15,457 nt of DNA from JAIVJN01 sp036732565 (GCA_036732565.1 DAINCF010000125.1:1-15457), one strand, 5' to 3'; positions 6,153-13,704 are shown, numbered from the stretch's first letter. Translations and numbers: made by a program. Notes: generated by a model not told the origin, from the letters alone.

Positions 6153-7046
6153 ATGCCCGTCATCGAATCCATTCCCAACATCAGCGAAGGTCGTCGCCCC
6201 GACGTCATCGCGCGCATTGCCGACAGCCTGAGGGCGGTACCCGGGCTGCGGGTCCTCGATGTGCAGTCCGACGCGTCGCACAACCGGTCGGTGTTCACGC
6301 TCGCCGGCGACGCCGGGCCCTTGAAGGACGGGATCCTCCGGCTCTACGAGGAAACGGTCGCAGCCGTGGATCTGCGCCAACACTCGGGCGAGCATCCGCG
6401 ACTCGGGGCCGTGGACGTGTGTCCGTTCGTACCGATCGACGGTGTGACGATGGACCAGTGCGTGGCGCTGGCGAAAGACGTCGGGGCCCTCGTCGCCGAG
6501 CGGTTCGCGGTACCCGTGTATCTCTACGAGGAAGCGGCGACCTCGCCGGCGCGGCGGAACCTCGAGGACATCCGGCGCGGGGAGTTCGAAGGTCTTCCCG
6601 CGAAGATGGCGCAGGACGGCTGGGCGCCCGACTTCGGTCCGCGCACGCCCCACGCGTCCGCCGGCGCCACGGTCATCGGCGCCCGCATGCCGCTCATCGC
6701 CTACAACATCAACCTCGCGACCGATCGCCTCGACGTCGCCAAGAAGATCGCCAGCGCGATTCGCTTGAGCAGCGGCGGCTTCCGTTTCGTCAAGGCCATG
6801 GGCATCCCGCTCGCCGAGCGGAACATCGTCCAGGTGTCGATGAACCTGACCAACTACGAGAAGACGCCAATCTTCCGCGTGTTCGAGGTTGTGAAGCGCG
6901 AGGCGGCACGCTACGGCGTGCAGGTGCTGGAGAGTGAGATCGTCGGCCTGGTGCCGTCCGCCGCGCTCGTCGAGACCGCCGCGTACTACTTGCAGCTCGA
7001 AGGCTTCGGTGCCAAGCAGGTGTTGGAGAACAAACTACGCGAGTAG
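6153..7046 (+). CDS. ftcD: Glutamate formimidoyltransferase
   Basis: A 297-residue stand-alone formimidoyltransferase. It moves the formimino group of N-formimidoyl-L-glutamate to tetrahydrofolate, a late step of histidine breakdown that feeds the one-carbon pool; it is cytosolic. The N-terminus VIESIPNISEGRRPDVI and the block SGEHPRLGAVDVCPFVP are family hallmarks. His81 in GEHPR corresponds to the catalytic His82 of the pig enzyme. The C-terminal half carries AYNINLAT, VQVSMNLTNYEKTP and the end VGLVPSAALVETAAYYLQLE. There is no cyclodeaminase domain, as is usual in bacteria that split the two activities. The start at 6153 matches the family N-terminus; an upstream in-frame ATG at 6042 lies in repetitive sequence. 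The Shine-Dalgarno is weak. No hut genes are in the window, so its pathway partners must lie elsewhere. It converges on ntrX. Confidence 0.96.
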   Translation: MPVIESIPNISEGRRPDVIARIADSLRAVPGLRVLDVQSDASHNRSVFTLAGDAGPLKDGILRLYEETVAAVDLRQHSGEHPRLGAVDVCPFVPIDGVTMDQCVALAKDVGALVAERFAVPVYLYEEAATSPARRNLEDIRRGEFEGLPAKMAQDGWAPDFGPRTPHASAGATVIGARMPLIAYNINLATDRLDVAKKIASAIRLSSGGFRFVKAMGIPLAERNIVQVSMNLTNYEKTPIFRVFEVVKREAARYGVQVLESEIVGLVPSAALVETAAYYLQLEGFGAKQVLENKLRE

Positions 7047-7070
7047 GGGCGGCTCGCGAGCCGCCCCTAC
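7043..7070. repeat. 28-bp perfect palindrome, copy 1 (ftcD/ntrX boundary)
   Basis: The outer arms are GTAGGGGCG and CGCCCCTAC, the inner pairs are GC and GC, and the core is TCGCGA. All 14 base pairs match. It overlaps the last bases of ftcD, including its TAG. It lies between convergent genes but has no T-run on either strand. See copies at 8546 and 10871. Confidence 0.85.
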
Positions 7071-7137
7071 ATGTCAGCCCGCGACCCGTCCCTGCATATC
7101 AACCCGCGAGCCGCTCTACATGTCAGCCCGCGACCCG
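7068..7137. repeat. Tandem repeat of about 24 bases, three units
   Basis: TACATGTCAGCCCGCGACCC plus one G occurs exactly at 7068-7088 and at 7117-7137. A diverged middle unit at 7093-7113 reads TGCATATCAACCCGCGAGCC plus G. The array fills the gap between palindrome copy 1 and the ntrX stop codon. Each unit starts with the TACA that ends the palindrome, so the array may have grown from the palindrome's edge. Confidence 0.75.
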
Positions 7138-7138
7138 C

Positions 7139-8518
7139 TTATTGATCGGCGGCCGTGTCCTTCGTCTTCGTCGGGCCAATCCCGAAGCCGCGCATCTTCT
7201 TGTAGAGATTGCTCCGCTCGACGCCGAGGACATCCGCCGTGCGCGACATGTTGCCGCCCTGGCCCGCCAGCGCCTGCAGGATGTAGTCGCGCTCGAAGCG
7301 GTCGCGCGCTTCGGACAGGGGCAGCGTCTCCCCTGACGGGATCTCGGGCAGCGAGACGCCGTCGTGGCCGAGAAACGCCAGGTCCTGCGCCGTGATGGTC
7401 TCGCCCGGCGCCATGATCATCAACCGCTCGATCGTGTTGCGCAGCTCGCGGACGTTGCCGGGCCAGGCGTAGTGCTGCAGACGGCCGATGGCCTCCGGCG
7501 CGAGCCGCTTGGGCCGCCGCCCGTACTCGGCGGCCATCAGCGCCATGAAGTGATCCGCGAGCAGCGCGATGTCGTCGCGCCGATCCCGCAGCGGCGGGAC
7601 GAAGATCGGCACCACGTTCAAGCGGAAGTACAGATCCTCGCGGAAGCGCCCGCTGCGAATCTCGGTCGGCAGATCCTTGTTGGTTGCCGCGAGCACGCGC
7701 ACGTCGACGCGAATCTTCTGGGTGCCGCCGACGCGCTCCATCACCTGCTCCTGCAGCACGCGCAGCACCTTGGCCTGGGTCTTGAGGCTCATGTCGCCGA
7801 TCTCGTCGAGGAAGATCGTGCCGCCGCTCGCCTGCTCGAAGCGTCCGGGGCGATCGGCGACCGCGCCGGTGAACGCGCCCTTCACGTGGCCGAACAGCTC
7901 GGACTCGATCAGCTCTTCCGGAATCGCCGCGCAGTTCACTTCCACGAACGGTCCGTTGCGACGCCGGCTGCGCTGATGAACGGTTCGCGCCACCAGCTCT
8001 TTGCCCGTGCCGTTCTCGCCGTAGATCAACACGCGGCCGTTGGTGGGCGCGGCCATGTCCACCTGCTCGCGCAACTGGCGCAGCGCGTAGCTCTCCCCCA
8101 CCATGACGTGCTGCCGGTCCACACGCGCGCGCAACACCCGATTCTCGTTCTCCAAATCGCGCTGCCGCAGCGCGTTGCGCACCACGAGAACGGTCTTCTC
8201 GAGCGACAGCGGCTTCTCGACGAAGTCGTAGGCGCCCATCTTGATCGCCCGCACCGCCGACTCGATGTTGCCGTGGCCCGACACGATGACGACCTGCGCG
8301 TCGATCTTGCGCTCCCGCAGCCGCTGCAGCGTCGCGAGGCCGTCCATGCCCGGCAGCCAGACGTCGAGCATGATGACGTCATAGGCGCCGCGCGCCGCGC
8401 GCTCCAGACACTCCTCGCCGCTGGCAACGGCCTCGACGTCGAAGCCCTCGTCCTTGAGCACCCCGCTCAGCGACGAGCGGACCCCGGGCTCGTCGTCAAC
8501 GATCAGAATCGAGGGCAT
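7139..8518 (-). CDS. ntrX: NtrX-type sigma-54-dependent response regulator
   Basis: A 459-residue three-domain activator. The receiver domain (1-118) has the acidic pair DDE at 8-10, phospho-acceptor Asp52 in MLDVWLPGMDG, Ser80 and Lys102 in EKPLS. The AAA+ domain (about 139-370) has Walker A GENGTGKE at 167-174, the sigma-54 contact loop GAFTGA at 214-219, Walker B GGTIFLDEIGD and the AWPGNVRELRN segment. The C-terminus (about 405-445) is a Fis-type helix-turn-helix, GGNMSRTADVLGVERSNLYK. ERSNLYKKMR and the immediately preceding ntrY gene favour NtrX over NtrC. It should activate sigma-54 promoters after phosphorylation by NtrY; in other bacteria NtrYX controls nitrogen, redox and envelope functions. 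No Shine-Dalgarno is seen, and the palindrome at 8546-8573 ends 27 bases upstream of the start. The long frame on the other strand is an antisense shadow. Confidence 0.93.
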   Translation of the reverse strand: MPSILIVDDEPGVRSSLSGVLKDEGFDVEAVASGEECLERAARGAYDVIMLDVWLPGMDGLATLQRLRERKIDAQVVIVSGHGNIESAVRAIKMGAYDFVEKPLSLEKTVLVVRNALRQRDLENENRVLRARVDRQHVMVGESYALRQLREQVDMAAPTNGRVLIYGENGTGKELVARTVHQRSRRRNGPFVEVNCAAIPEELIESELFGHVKGAFTGAVADRPGRFEQASGGTIFLDEIGDMSLKTQAKVLRVLQEQVMERVGGTQKIRVDVRVLAATNKDLPTEIRSGRFREDLYFRLNVVPIFVPPLRDRRDDIALLADHFMALMAAEYGRRPKRLAPEAIGRLQHYAWPGNVRELRNTIERLMIMAPGETITAQDLAFLGHDGVSLPEIPSGETLPLSEARDRFERDYILQALAGQGGNMSRTADVLGVERSNLYKKMRGFGIGPTKTKDTAADQ

Positions 8519-8545
8519 ACCACGACATCGTCGGTGCGGCTGGCC

Positions 8546-8573
8546 GTAGGGGCGCCTCGCGAGGCGCCCCTAC
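8546..8573. repeat. 28-bp perfect palindrome, copy 2 (ntrY/ntrX boundary)
   Basis: The outer arms GTAGGGGCG and CGCCCCTAC and the core TCGCGA are the same as in copy 1, but the inner pairs are CC and GG. All 14 base pairs match. It fills nearly half of the 64-base gap between the ntrY stop and the ntrX start. Confidence 0.85.
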
Positions 8574-8582
8574 ACCTGACAG

Positions 8583-10859
8583 TCAACACGGCAATTCCAC
8601 CACGAACTTGGTCCCGCGCGGCTCGTTTTCCATTACTTCGATGCTGCCGCCGTGCTCCGCGGCGATGCGGCGGACGATGGCGAGGCCAAGGCCGCTGCCC
8701 CGCTTCTTCGTCGAGTAGTACGGCAGGAACAGCTTCTCACGTTCCGCCGGCGGGATGCCTGGGCCATCGTCTGCCACCACCAGCCGGACAACACTGTTGG
8801 AGGCGTCAAGGCTCGTGGTGATCGTGATCGTGCCCTTGCTGTCCATGGCCTCGATCGCATTGTCGATCAGGTTGATCGCCACGCGTTTGATCTGCTCGGG
8901 ATCCACGCGCACCTGCGGGAGATCCACCGCCAACCCTCGCACGAACCGCACATCGGCGAAAAGACCATCGTAGAGCGTGAGCGCCTCGCCGAGGAGCCGG
9001 TTCAAGTCCACAACCGTGGCACGCGGCGCCGGCATGCGCGCGAATTGTGAGAACTCATCGACCAGGCCTTTGAGCGATTCGACCTCGCCGATGATCGTCG
9101 AGGTGCACTCCTGCACGAGCTCGCCGGGCGCGCCGTCCATCCCTCCCAGCTTCCTGCGCATGCGCTCGGCCGATAGTTGAATCGGCGTCAACGGGTTCTT
9201 GATCTCGTGCGCGAGGCGCCGCGCCACCTCACGCCACGCCGCCACTTTCTGCGCCCGAATCAGCGGCGTCACATCGTCGAGGACCAGGATGGTGCCCTCG
9301 AACGCGCCGCCGGTGCCGGCCAGGCGCGTGGCTACGACCGCAAGGTGGATCTCCCGGCCATCACGCACCAGGGCCACTTCCTGCGATGACGACTCGCCTC
9401 GCGCCCGGGCCGCGCGATCCAGCACGACGTTGATCTGCTGAAGCTCCTCGCCCTTGAACACATCGACGGCGGGCCGGCCGAGGATGCTCGCGGCATCGAG
9501 CTCCAGCAGCCGCAGCGCCGCCGAGTTCGCCGTGCGGATACGCCCCGCCGGATCGATCGAGACGACGCCGGTCGCGACCCGCTCGAGGATCGTCTCGATA
9601 TAGCGCCGCCGCCCTTCGACGTCCTGGTTCTTCTGCTCCAGTTCCACCGTCGCGCGCTCGAGGCGCCGGCGACTGGTCTCGAGTCCAGCGGCCATCGTGT
9701 TGAACGCCTCGATCATCGAGCCGAACTCGTCGGCGCCTTCGTGGTCGATACGATGCTCGAAATGCCCTTCGCCAATCTCGCGCGCGGCCACCGACAACAT
9801 CTGCACCGGGCGCGTGATCCGCTTGGCGAGGTAGAAGCCCGTCCACGTGGAGCCGACCAGAATCATCAGCGTGACCATCACGAAGAACGAGAGGTACACG
9901 CCCGCGAGCGGCTGCTTGAGCACGCGTAACTGCGTGTAGTCCTCGTACGCCAGCGTCATGCGCCGCGATCGGTCCGCAAGGTCGCCGGACAGGTAGTCGC
10001 TGGCGATGAGCACGCCGGCGACGCGCCCGGGTGCGTTGCGGATCGGCACCGCCGCCCGAATCAGCTCACCGCCGCCGCTGACGGGCTCCAGCGTCAGCGG
10101 TTCAGGCTCCGCGTTCAGGGCGACGACGCGCAGCGCGAGACGATCGGCGGACGCGCGCGTCAGCCCCTGCGGCAGCGTGGGGCGAGCCACATCGACCAGC
10201 ACTGCCACGTCGAACTGGCCGTCGGGCTGCTGCACGACGCGATACACCTGAATCATGCCCAGTCGCTGCTGCGTCACCTCCGGTGTCACGATGCGTCGGA
10301 TCGGACCTGCATCCGGCGCCGACAGGTCCAGCGTCCCCAGCGTGCGCGCGAGCCGCTCGGCTTGATCCACCACCAGCTTCTGCCGCTCCTGGTAGTAGTC
10401 GGCCGCGATGCGGTTGGCCGAGCCGAGGATCTCCTCCATCGGGGTGTTGAACCAGCGATCGACGGCGGTCAACACGACGCGACTGCCGACGATCAGCACG
10501 AGCAGCGCGGGAATGAGGGTGAGACCGACCAGGGCGAGCACCAGCTTGGCGCGGAACCGTGCGAACGGCATCGCGCGCCGCCGCTCCACGATCAGCTTGA
10601 TGATGTTGCGCGCCAGCACGAAGACCAGCGCCAGCAGCATCATCACGTTCGTCGCCGAGAGGGCGTAGAGTACGACCTCGGTCAGGAAGTCCGGCGACAG
10701 ACGCGACGTGCGCTCCGCGAGCAGAACAACCGCCGCCAGCACGCCCAGAAGCACGACGATGCCGGCGAGGATGAGGCGCGGATTGTCTCTGAACGGTCGC
10801 CGTACCGGTGGCGCCCCAGTCGCGGGCGCATGCACCGCTGAAGAGCTCACACGCTCCAC
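8583..10859 (-). CDS. ntrY: NtrY-type membrane sensor histidine kinase
   Basis: A 758-residue kinase. Three hydrophobic segments lie at about 28-48, 60-90 and 104-131. Then come a periplasmic sensor region of about 190 residues, a fourth segment at about 319-344, HAMP (345-400; ITRPVQMLSVAAREIGEGHF), a PAS domain (about 420-530) and the kinase core. The phospho-acceptor is His551 in RRLAHEIKNPLTPIQLSAER. The N box is NLIDNAIEAMD from 663, G1 is DDGPGIP at 697-703 and G2 is GSGLGLAI at 721-728, so it looks catalytically complete. This membrane topology with HAMP and PAS is typical of NtrY. The GTG start at 10859 is fixed by GGAGG at 10866-10870, six bases upstream; palindrome copy 3 begins on the next base. 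It lies 70 bases after nrdR and before ntrX, on the same strand. The signal it senses cannot be read from the sequence. Confidence 0.93.
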   Translation of the reverse strand: MERVSSSAVHAPATGAPPVRRPFRDNPRLILAGIVVLLGVLAAVVLLAERTSRLSPDFLTEVVLYALSATNVMMLLALVFVLARNIIKLIVERRRAMPFARFRAKLVLALVGLTLIPALLVLIVGSRVVLTAVDRWFNTPMEEILGSANRIAADYYQERQKLVVDQAERLARTLGTLDLSAPDAGPIRRIVTPEVTQQRLGMIQVYRVVQQPDGQFDVAVLVDVARPTLPQGLTRASADRLALRVVALNAEPEPLTLEPVSGGGELIRAAVPIRNAPGRVAGVLIASDYLSGDLADRSRRMTLAYEDYTQLRVLKQPLAGVYLSFFVMVTLMILVGSTWTGFYLAKRITRPVQMLSVAAREIGEGHFEHRIDHEGADEFGSMIEAFNTMAAGLETSRRRLERATVELEQKNQDVEGRRRYIETILERVATGVVSIDPAGRIRTANSAALRLLELDAASILGRPAVDVFKGEELQQINVVLDRAARARGESSSQEVALVRDGREIHLAVVATRLAGTGGAFEGTILVLDDVTPLIRAQKVAAWREVARRLAHEIKNPLTPIQLSAERMRRKLGGMDGAPGELVQECTSTIIGEVESLKGLVDEFSQFARMPAPRATVVDLNRLLGEALTLYDGLFADVRFVRGLAVDLPQVRVDPEQIKRVAINLIDNAIEAMDSKGTITITTSLDASNSVVRLVVADDGPGIPPAEREKLFLPYYSTKKRGSGLGLAIVRRIAAEHGGSIEVMENEPRGTKFVVELPC

Positions 10860-10870
10860 TTTACGCCTCC

Positions 10871-10898
10871 GTAGGGCCGGTTCGCGAACCGCCCCTAC
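10871..10898. repeat. 28-bp near-perfect palindrome, copy 3 (nrdR/ntrY boundary)
   Basis: It shares the outer arms and the TCGCGA core with copies 1 and 2, but the inner pairs are GT and AC. One pair is broken because the seventh base is C instead of G; the other 13 pairs match. In the minus-strand mRNA the hairpin would end right at the ntrY Shine-Dalgarno (10866-10870), so it could affect ribosome access. Confidence 0.8.
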
Positions 10899-10929
10899 AG
10901 CCCTCTACGCCTCAGGCCAACTGCTCGAC

Positions 10930-11394
10930 CTACTCCTTGGCATTCAGGAGGTCTTTCAGCTCCGTCATGAACTCGCCGATGTCGCGGAAGTGGCGGTAGA
11001 CCGACGCGAAGCGTACGTAGGCCACCTTGTCGAGCTGCTTCAGCTCCTGCATGACGAACGCGCCGACCTCCGCGGTTCCAATCTCCTTCTCCGGCCGCTC
11101 CTGCAGCATGCCTTCGACGCGGTCGGCGATGTCTTCGATGGCGGCGACGCTCACCGGGCGCTTCTCACACGCCTTGAGTAGCCCGGCGATCAGCTTCTGC
11201 CGCTCGAACCGCTCGCGCGAGCCGTCCTTCTTCACCACCATATACGGGATCTCATCGATCCGCTCATAGCTGGTGAACCGCTTGCGACAGGTCGGATCGA
11301 GGCACTGGCGGCGGCGCCGGATGACGTCGCCTTCCTTGCTCTCGCGCGAGTCGACGACCTTGTCGCCGACGTGGCCGCAGTACGGACACTTCAC
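10930..11394 (-). CDS. nrdR: Transcriptional repressor NrdR
   Basis: A 154-residue repressor of ribonucleotide reductase genes. The N-terminal zinc ribbon has Cys3, Cys6, Cys31 and Cys36 (CPYCGHVGDKVVDSRESKEG, then RRRRQCLDPTC). It is followed by an ATP-cone (about 49-139; MVVKKDGSRERFERQKL ... DKVAYVRFASVYRHF) that senses ATP/dATP and so tells the protein when to bind NrdR boxes. Length and motifs are standard. The start is GTG at 11394, seven bases after AAAGGA (11402-11407), and it overlaps the TGA of the flippase-like gene by four bases, which suggests translational coupling. The frame continues upstream to 11940, but that part is a shadow of the flippase gene. No nrd genes are in the window. 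The ntrY gene follows after 70 bases. Confidence 0.95.
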   Translation of the reverse strand: MKCPYCGHVGDKVVDSRESKEGDVIRRRRQCLDPTCRKRFTSYERIDEIPYMVVKKDGSRERFERQKLIAGLLKACEKRPVSVAAIEDIADRVEGMLQERPEKEIGTAEVGAFVMQELKQLDKVAYVRFASVYRHFRDIGEFMTELKDLLNAKE

Positions 11395-12413
11395 CCGATT
11401 GTCCTTTCCGACCGCTGGATCTGCTGGAGCCGTCCCATGTTCAACCCTTCGACCGCGGCCGCCCACACCGCCAGAATCAAGATCGGTCCGAACGAGACGG
11501 CGTGCAGCACGATGGCTGCAGCCACGGCCGCATCGTTGTCGGCGCCGAAGAACGACGTGACGCCGACGCGAAACGCTTCGTGAAAGCCGCCGACGCCGCC
11601 CGGCGTGGGGACCGCGATGCCGACGACCAGCAACGCATTGATCAGGTAGGCGCCGGTGAACGACATCGTGATGCCGAAGGCCCGACTCACCGCCCACGTC
11701 TCGGCCGAGATCAGCGCCCACATGACGACCGACCAGGCGAAGCTCGCGAACAGCCGCTGGGGCCGCCGCACGATGGCGAGCCCCTCGGCAAACGTCCGTC
11801 CCAGGTGCGCCAGCTTGACCGCGATCGCCGCGGGCAGCATGCGGCCCGCGGCCACGAAGGCCCGCTCGATACGCGCCGGCTGGCCGGCGAGGATCACCAT
11901 CGCCGCGAGCAGCCCGAGCGCCGCCGGCGTCGCAATCCACGCGCCCAACGTCACCGCGCGATACAACGTGGGCGACTGTCGCGCCACGCCCTCGTCGAAG
12001 AACAGGAGATACGCGGCCAGCATCAACAGCACGGCCGTCAAGTCCAACACCCGTTCGACGATGATGGTCGCGAACGCCGCGGCCACGTCGAACCCTTCGC
12101 GCCGGGCGAGCAGATACGGGCGCAGCACCTCGCCGGCACGGGCCGGCAGCACCGTCGACGCCGCGAAGCCGATGATCGTCGCGCGAAACGCGACCCAGAA
12201 CCGCGTCGGCCCGAGTGGTTCGAGCAAATACTGCCAGCGAACCGTCCGCACCACGTATCCCATCAGCGCGCAGGCCAGGCCGACTACGAGCAGATCCGTC
12301 CGCGCCCCTCGCACTGCATTGCCCACTTGGGTGAAGTCAGCGTTGCGAAGGAAGAGCGCGAGCAGCGCGACGGCCAGCCCGAGCACCAGTACCGTGCGGA
12401 ATGCGGTGCGCAA
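11391..12413 (-). CDS. UPF0104 / MprF-type flippase-domain membrane protein
   Basis: A 340-residue integral membrane protein of the lysylphosphatidylglycerol synthase transmembrane family, with about eight hydrophobic segments. Family motifs are present: LPARAGEVLRPYLLARREG (89-107), IIVERVLDL (117-125) and VPTPGGVGGFHEAF (268-281). In MprF this domain flips lipids between leaflets; stand-alone members such as this one have no synthase domain, and their substrate is mostly unknown, with lipid or polyprenyl-linked sugar transport as candidates. It acts in the inner membrane. The start is TTG at 12413, five bases after GGAG (12419-12422), and an in-frame TAG lies five codons upstream, so no longer start is possible. 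It is the first gene of a minus-strand run with nrdR, ntrY and ntrX. It is divergent from purC across 165 bases. Confidence 0.88.
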   Translation of the reverse strand: MRTAFRTVLVLGLAVALLALFLRNADFTQVGNAVRGARTDLLVVGLACALMGYVVRTVRWQYLLEPLGPTRFWVAFRATIIGFAASTVLPARAGEVLRPYLLARREGFDVAAAFATIIVERVLDLTAVLLMLAAYLLFFDEGVARQSPTLYRAVTLGAWIATPAALGLLAAMVILAGQPARIERAFVAAGRMLPAAIAVKLAHLGRTFAEGLAIVRRPQRLFASFAWSVVMWALISAETWAVSRAFGITMSFTGAYLINALLVVGIAVPTPGGVGGFHEAFRVGVTSFFGADNDAAVAAAIVLHAVSFGPILILAVWAAAVEGLNMGRLQQIQRSERTIG

Positions 12414-12441
12414 GACGACTCCATACTATATGAGGTAGACC

Positions 12442-12466
12442 GCTCGGTTTCGCCTCGCGGAGGGAC
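12442..12466. repeat. 25-base GC-rich repeat, copy A (upstream of purC)
   Basis: It begins GCTCGGTTTCGCCTCGCGGA and matches the copy at 13733-13757 at 22 of 25 positions by eye. Its stem is mostly decayed. A partial third copy, GCTTCGCCTCG, follows at 12491-12501. Together with the GC-rich sequence up to about 12540 it fills most of the gap between the flippase-like gene and purC. Confidence 0.55.
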
Positions 12467-12550
12467 GCTCGCGTCGCCTTTGAGGGATCAGCTTCGCCTC
12501 GTGGTCTGTCCGCGCGAAGCGCGGTCCTTCCGGCGCAGCCGGTCCAGGGT

Positions 12551-12556
12551 TACAAT
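12551..12556 (+). promoter_or_regulatory. Possible -10 element for purC
   Basis: TACAAT lies 22 bases before the purC start. The hexamer 17 bases upstream, TTCCGG, is a poor -35. The short leader shows no Shine-Dalgarno. The element is placed where a purC promoter is expected but is weakly supported. Confidence 0.3.
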
Positions 12557-12578
12557 CCTTCTCTTTTCGATCCTCCCC

Positions 12579-13502
12579 GTGACGACTCCACCTCCTCTGA
12601 TTGACACCGCTTTCGATGACCTGACACTCGTTCGCCGCGGAAAGGTCCGGGACGTCTACGCCATCGGCGACGACCTGCTCATCGTCGCGACCGATCGGAT
12701 CTCCGCGTTCGACTTCGTGCTCGGGTCCGGCATTCCCGACAAGGGACGGATCCTGACGCAGCTCTCGGCCTTCTGGTTCTTCCGCAGCGGGCATATCGTC
12801 AAGAACCACGTGATCACCACGGACGTGCAGCAGTTTCCAGACCCCGCGCGTCGATATGCGGCCATGCTGGATGGACGCGCGATGCTGGTGCGGCGCACGA
12901 CGCCGCTCGCCATCGAGTGCGTGGCGCGCGGTTATCTCTCGGGATCGGGGTGGAAGGACTATCGCCTGACCGGTGAGATCTGCGGCGTGACGCTGCCGCC
13001 GGATCTGCGAGAATCCGACCGGCTGCCAGAGCCCATCTTCACGCCCGCGACCAAAGCGGAATCGGGTCACGATCTGAACATCAGCGAAGCCGAAGCCGAG
13101 CCGATCGTCGGCGGCGATCTGCTGCAACGCCTGCGGACGCTGACGCTTTCGTTGTATGCGTTTGGCGTGGAGCACGCCGCCGCGCGCGGCATCATCCTCG
13201 CCGACACGAAGTTCGAATTCGGGTTGACCGACGCCGGCGAGCTGCTGCTGATCGACGAGCTGATGACGCCGGACTCGTCGCGCTACTGGCCCGCCGACGA
13301 GTACACGCCCGGCGGACCGCAGCCCAGCTTCGACAAACAGTACGTCCGCGACTACCTCGAGGCGATTCGCTGGAACAAGCAGCCGCCGGTCCCGTCCCTC
13401 CCGGCCGAGGTCATCGCCCGCACGCGGGAGAAGTACCTCGACGCCTACCGTCGGCTGACCGGCGGGGCCCTGGAGTCCGCGCCGGAGGACCGCCGTGCGT
13501 GA
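12579..13502 (+). CDS. purC: Phosphoribosylaminoimidazole-succinocarboxamide synthase
   Basis: A 307-residue SAICAR synthetase. It joins aspartate to CAIR with ATP in step 8 of de novo purine synthesis, in the cytosol. Motifs run the length of the protein: LVRRGKVRDVY (17-27), the nucleotide-binding start; ATDRISAFD (37-45); ECVARGYLSGSGWKDY (113-128); ATKAESGHD; the signature LADTKFEFG (208-215); and IDELMTPDSSRYW (225-237). This is the long form of about 300 residues, as in yeast and many high-GC bacteria. The start is GTG at 12579, chosen because RRGKVRD then falls at the usual distance; there is no clear Shine-Dalgarno. The frame is open far upstream, but that part is antisense to the flippase gene. 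It overlaps the next gene by 8 bases. The 372-codon frame on the other strand is a shadow. Confidence 0.95.
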   Translation: MTTPPPLIDTAFDDLTLVRRGKVRDVYAIGDDLLIVATDRISAFDFVLGSGIPDKGRILTQLSAFWFFRSGHIVKNHVITTDVQQFPDPARRYAAMLDGRAMLVRRTTPLAIECVARGYLSGSGWKDYRLTGEICGVTLPPDLRESDRLPEPIFTPATKAESGHDLNISEAEAEPIVGGDLLQRLRTLTLSLYAFGVEHAAARGIILADTKFEFGLTDAGELLLIDELMTPDSSRYWPADEYTPGGPQPSFDKQYVRDYLEAIRWNKQPPVPSLPAEVIARTREKYLDAYRRLTGGALESAPEDRRA

Positions 13503-13704
13503 CCTCCTCGAGCAGCTGGTCGCTGAAATGGTCGACAAAGGCATCCGCTACGAGGACGCCCAGCGCGAATTCGATCGCCGCTTCATCACCCGGGTCGTCC
13601 AACGGTGCGACGGCAACCTCGGCAAGGCGGCGGACGTGCTCGGCGTGCATCGCAATACCCTCACCAGGAGAATCCAGACGCTCAAGATTCGCGGCCTTCG
13701 GTAG
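13495..13704 (+). CDS. Small Fis-type helix-turn-helix protein
   Basis: A 69-residue protein that is almost entirely a Fis-like bundle. Residues about 5-35 form helices (LLEQLVAEMVDKGIRYEDAQ, REFDRRF), and about 36-66 form the HTH_8-type DNA-binding unit, RCDGNLGKAADVLGVHRNTL. The same fold ends NtrC-class activators such as NtrX here, but no receiver or AAA+ domain is attached. It could be a nucleoid protein like Fis or a local regulator. The start is GTG at 13495, six bases after GGAGG (13484-13488), both inside the end of purC; the overlap implies coupled translation. A GGCCT-AGGCC hairpin spans its stop codon. Targets are unknown. Confidence 0.85.
   Translation: MRDLLEQLVAEMVDKGIRYEDAQREFDRRFITRVVQRCDGNLGKAADVLGVHRNTLTRRIQTLKIRGLR

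Noticed and set aside
7043..7070. Bidirectional terminator between ftcD and ntrX
   Set aside because: It has no T-run on either side, and the same palindrome occurs inside the ntrY-ntrX unit, where termination would not make sense. A role in termination is not excluded, but I list it as a repeat.
7364..8821. Plus-strand frame of 485 codons
   Set aside because: It lies antisense to ntrX and the end of ntrY, both with intact family motifs; the translated product is His/Arg-rich without any motif. It is a GC-bias shadow.
11395..11940. In-frame N-terminal extension of nrdR
   Set aside because: It is an Arg/Gly-rich shadow of the flippase-like gene; the GTG at 11394 with AAAGGA upstream gives a normal NrdR length.
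11502..12578. In-frame 5' extension of purC
   Set aside because: The extension is antisense to the flippase-like gene, and the PurC family N-terminus fits the GTG at 12579.
12426..13544. Minus-strand frame of 372 codons over purC
   Set aside because: purC on the plus strand is certain; the antisense product has no recognisable domain.
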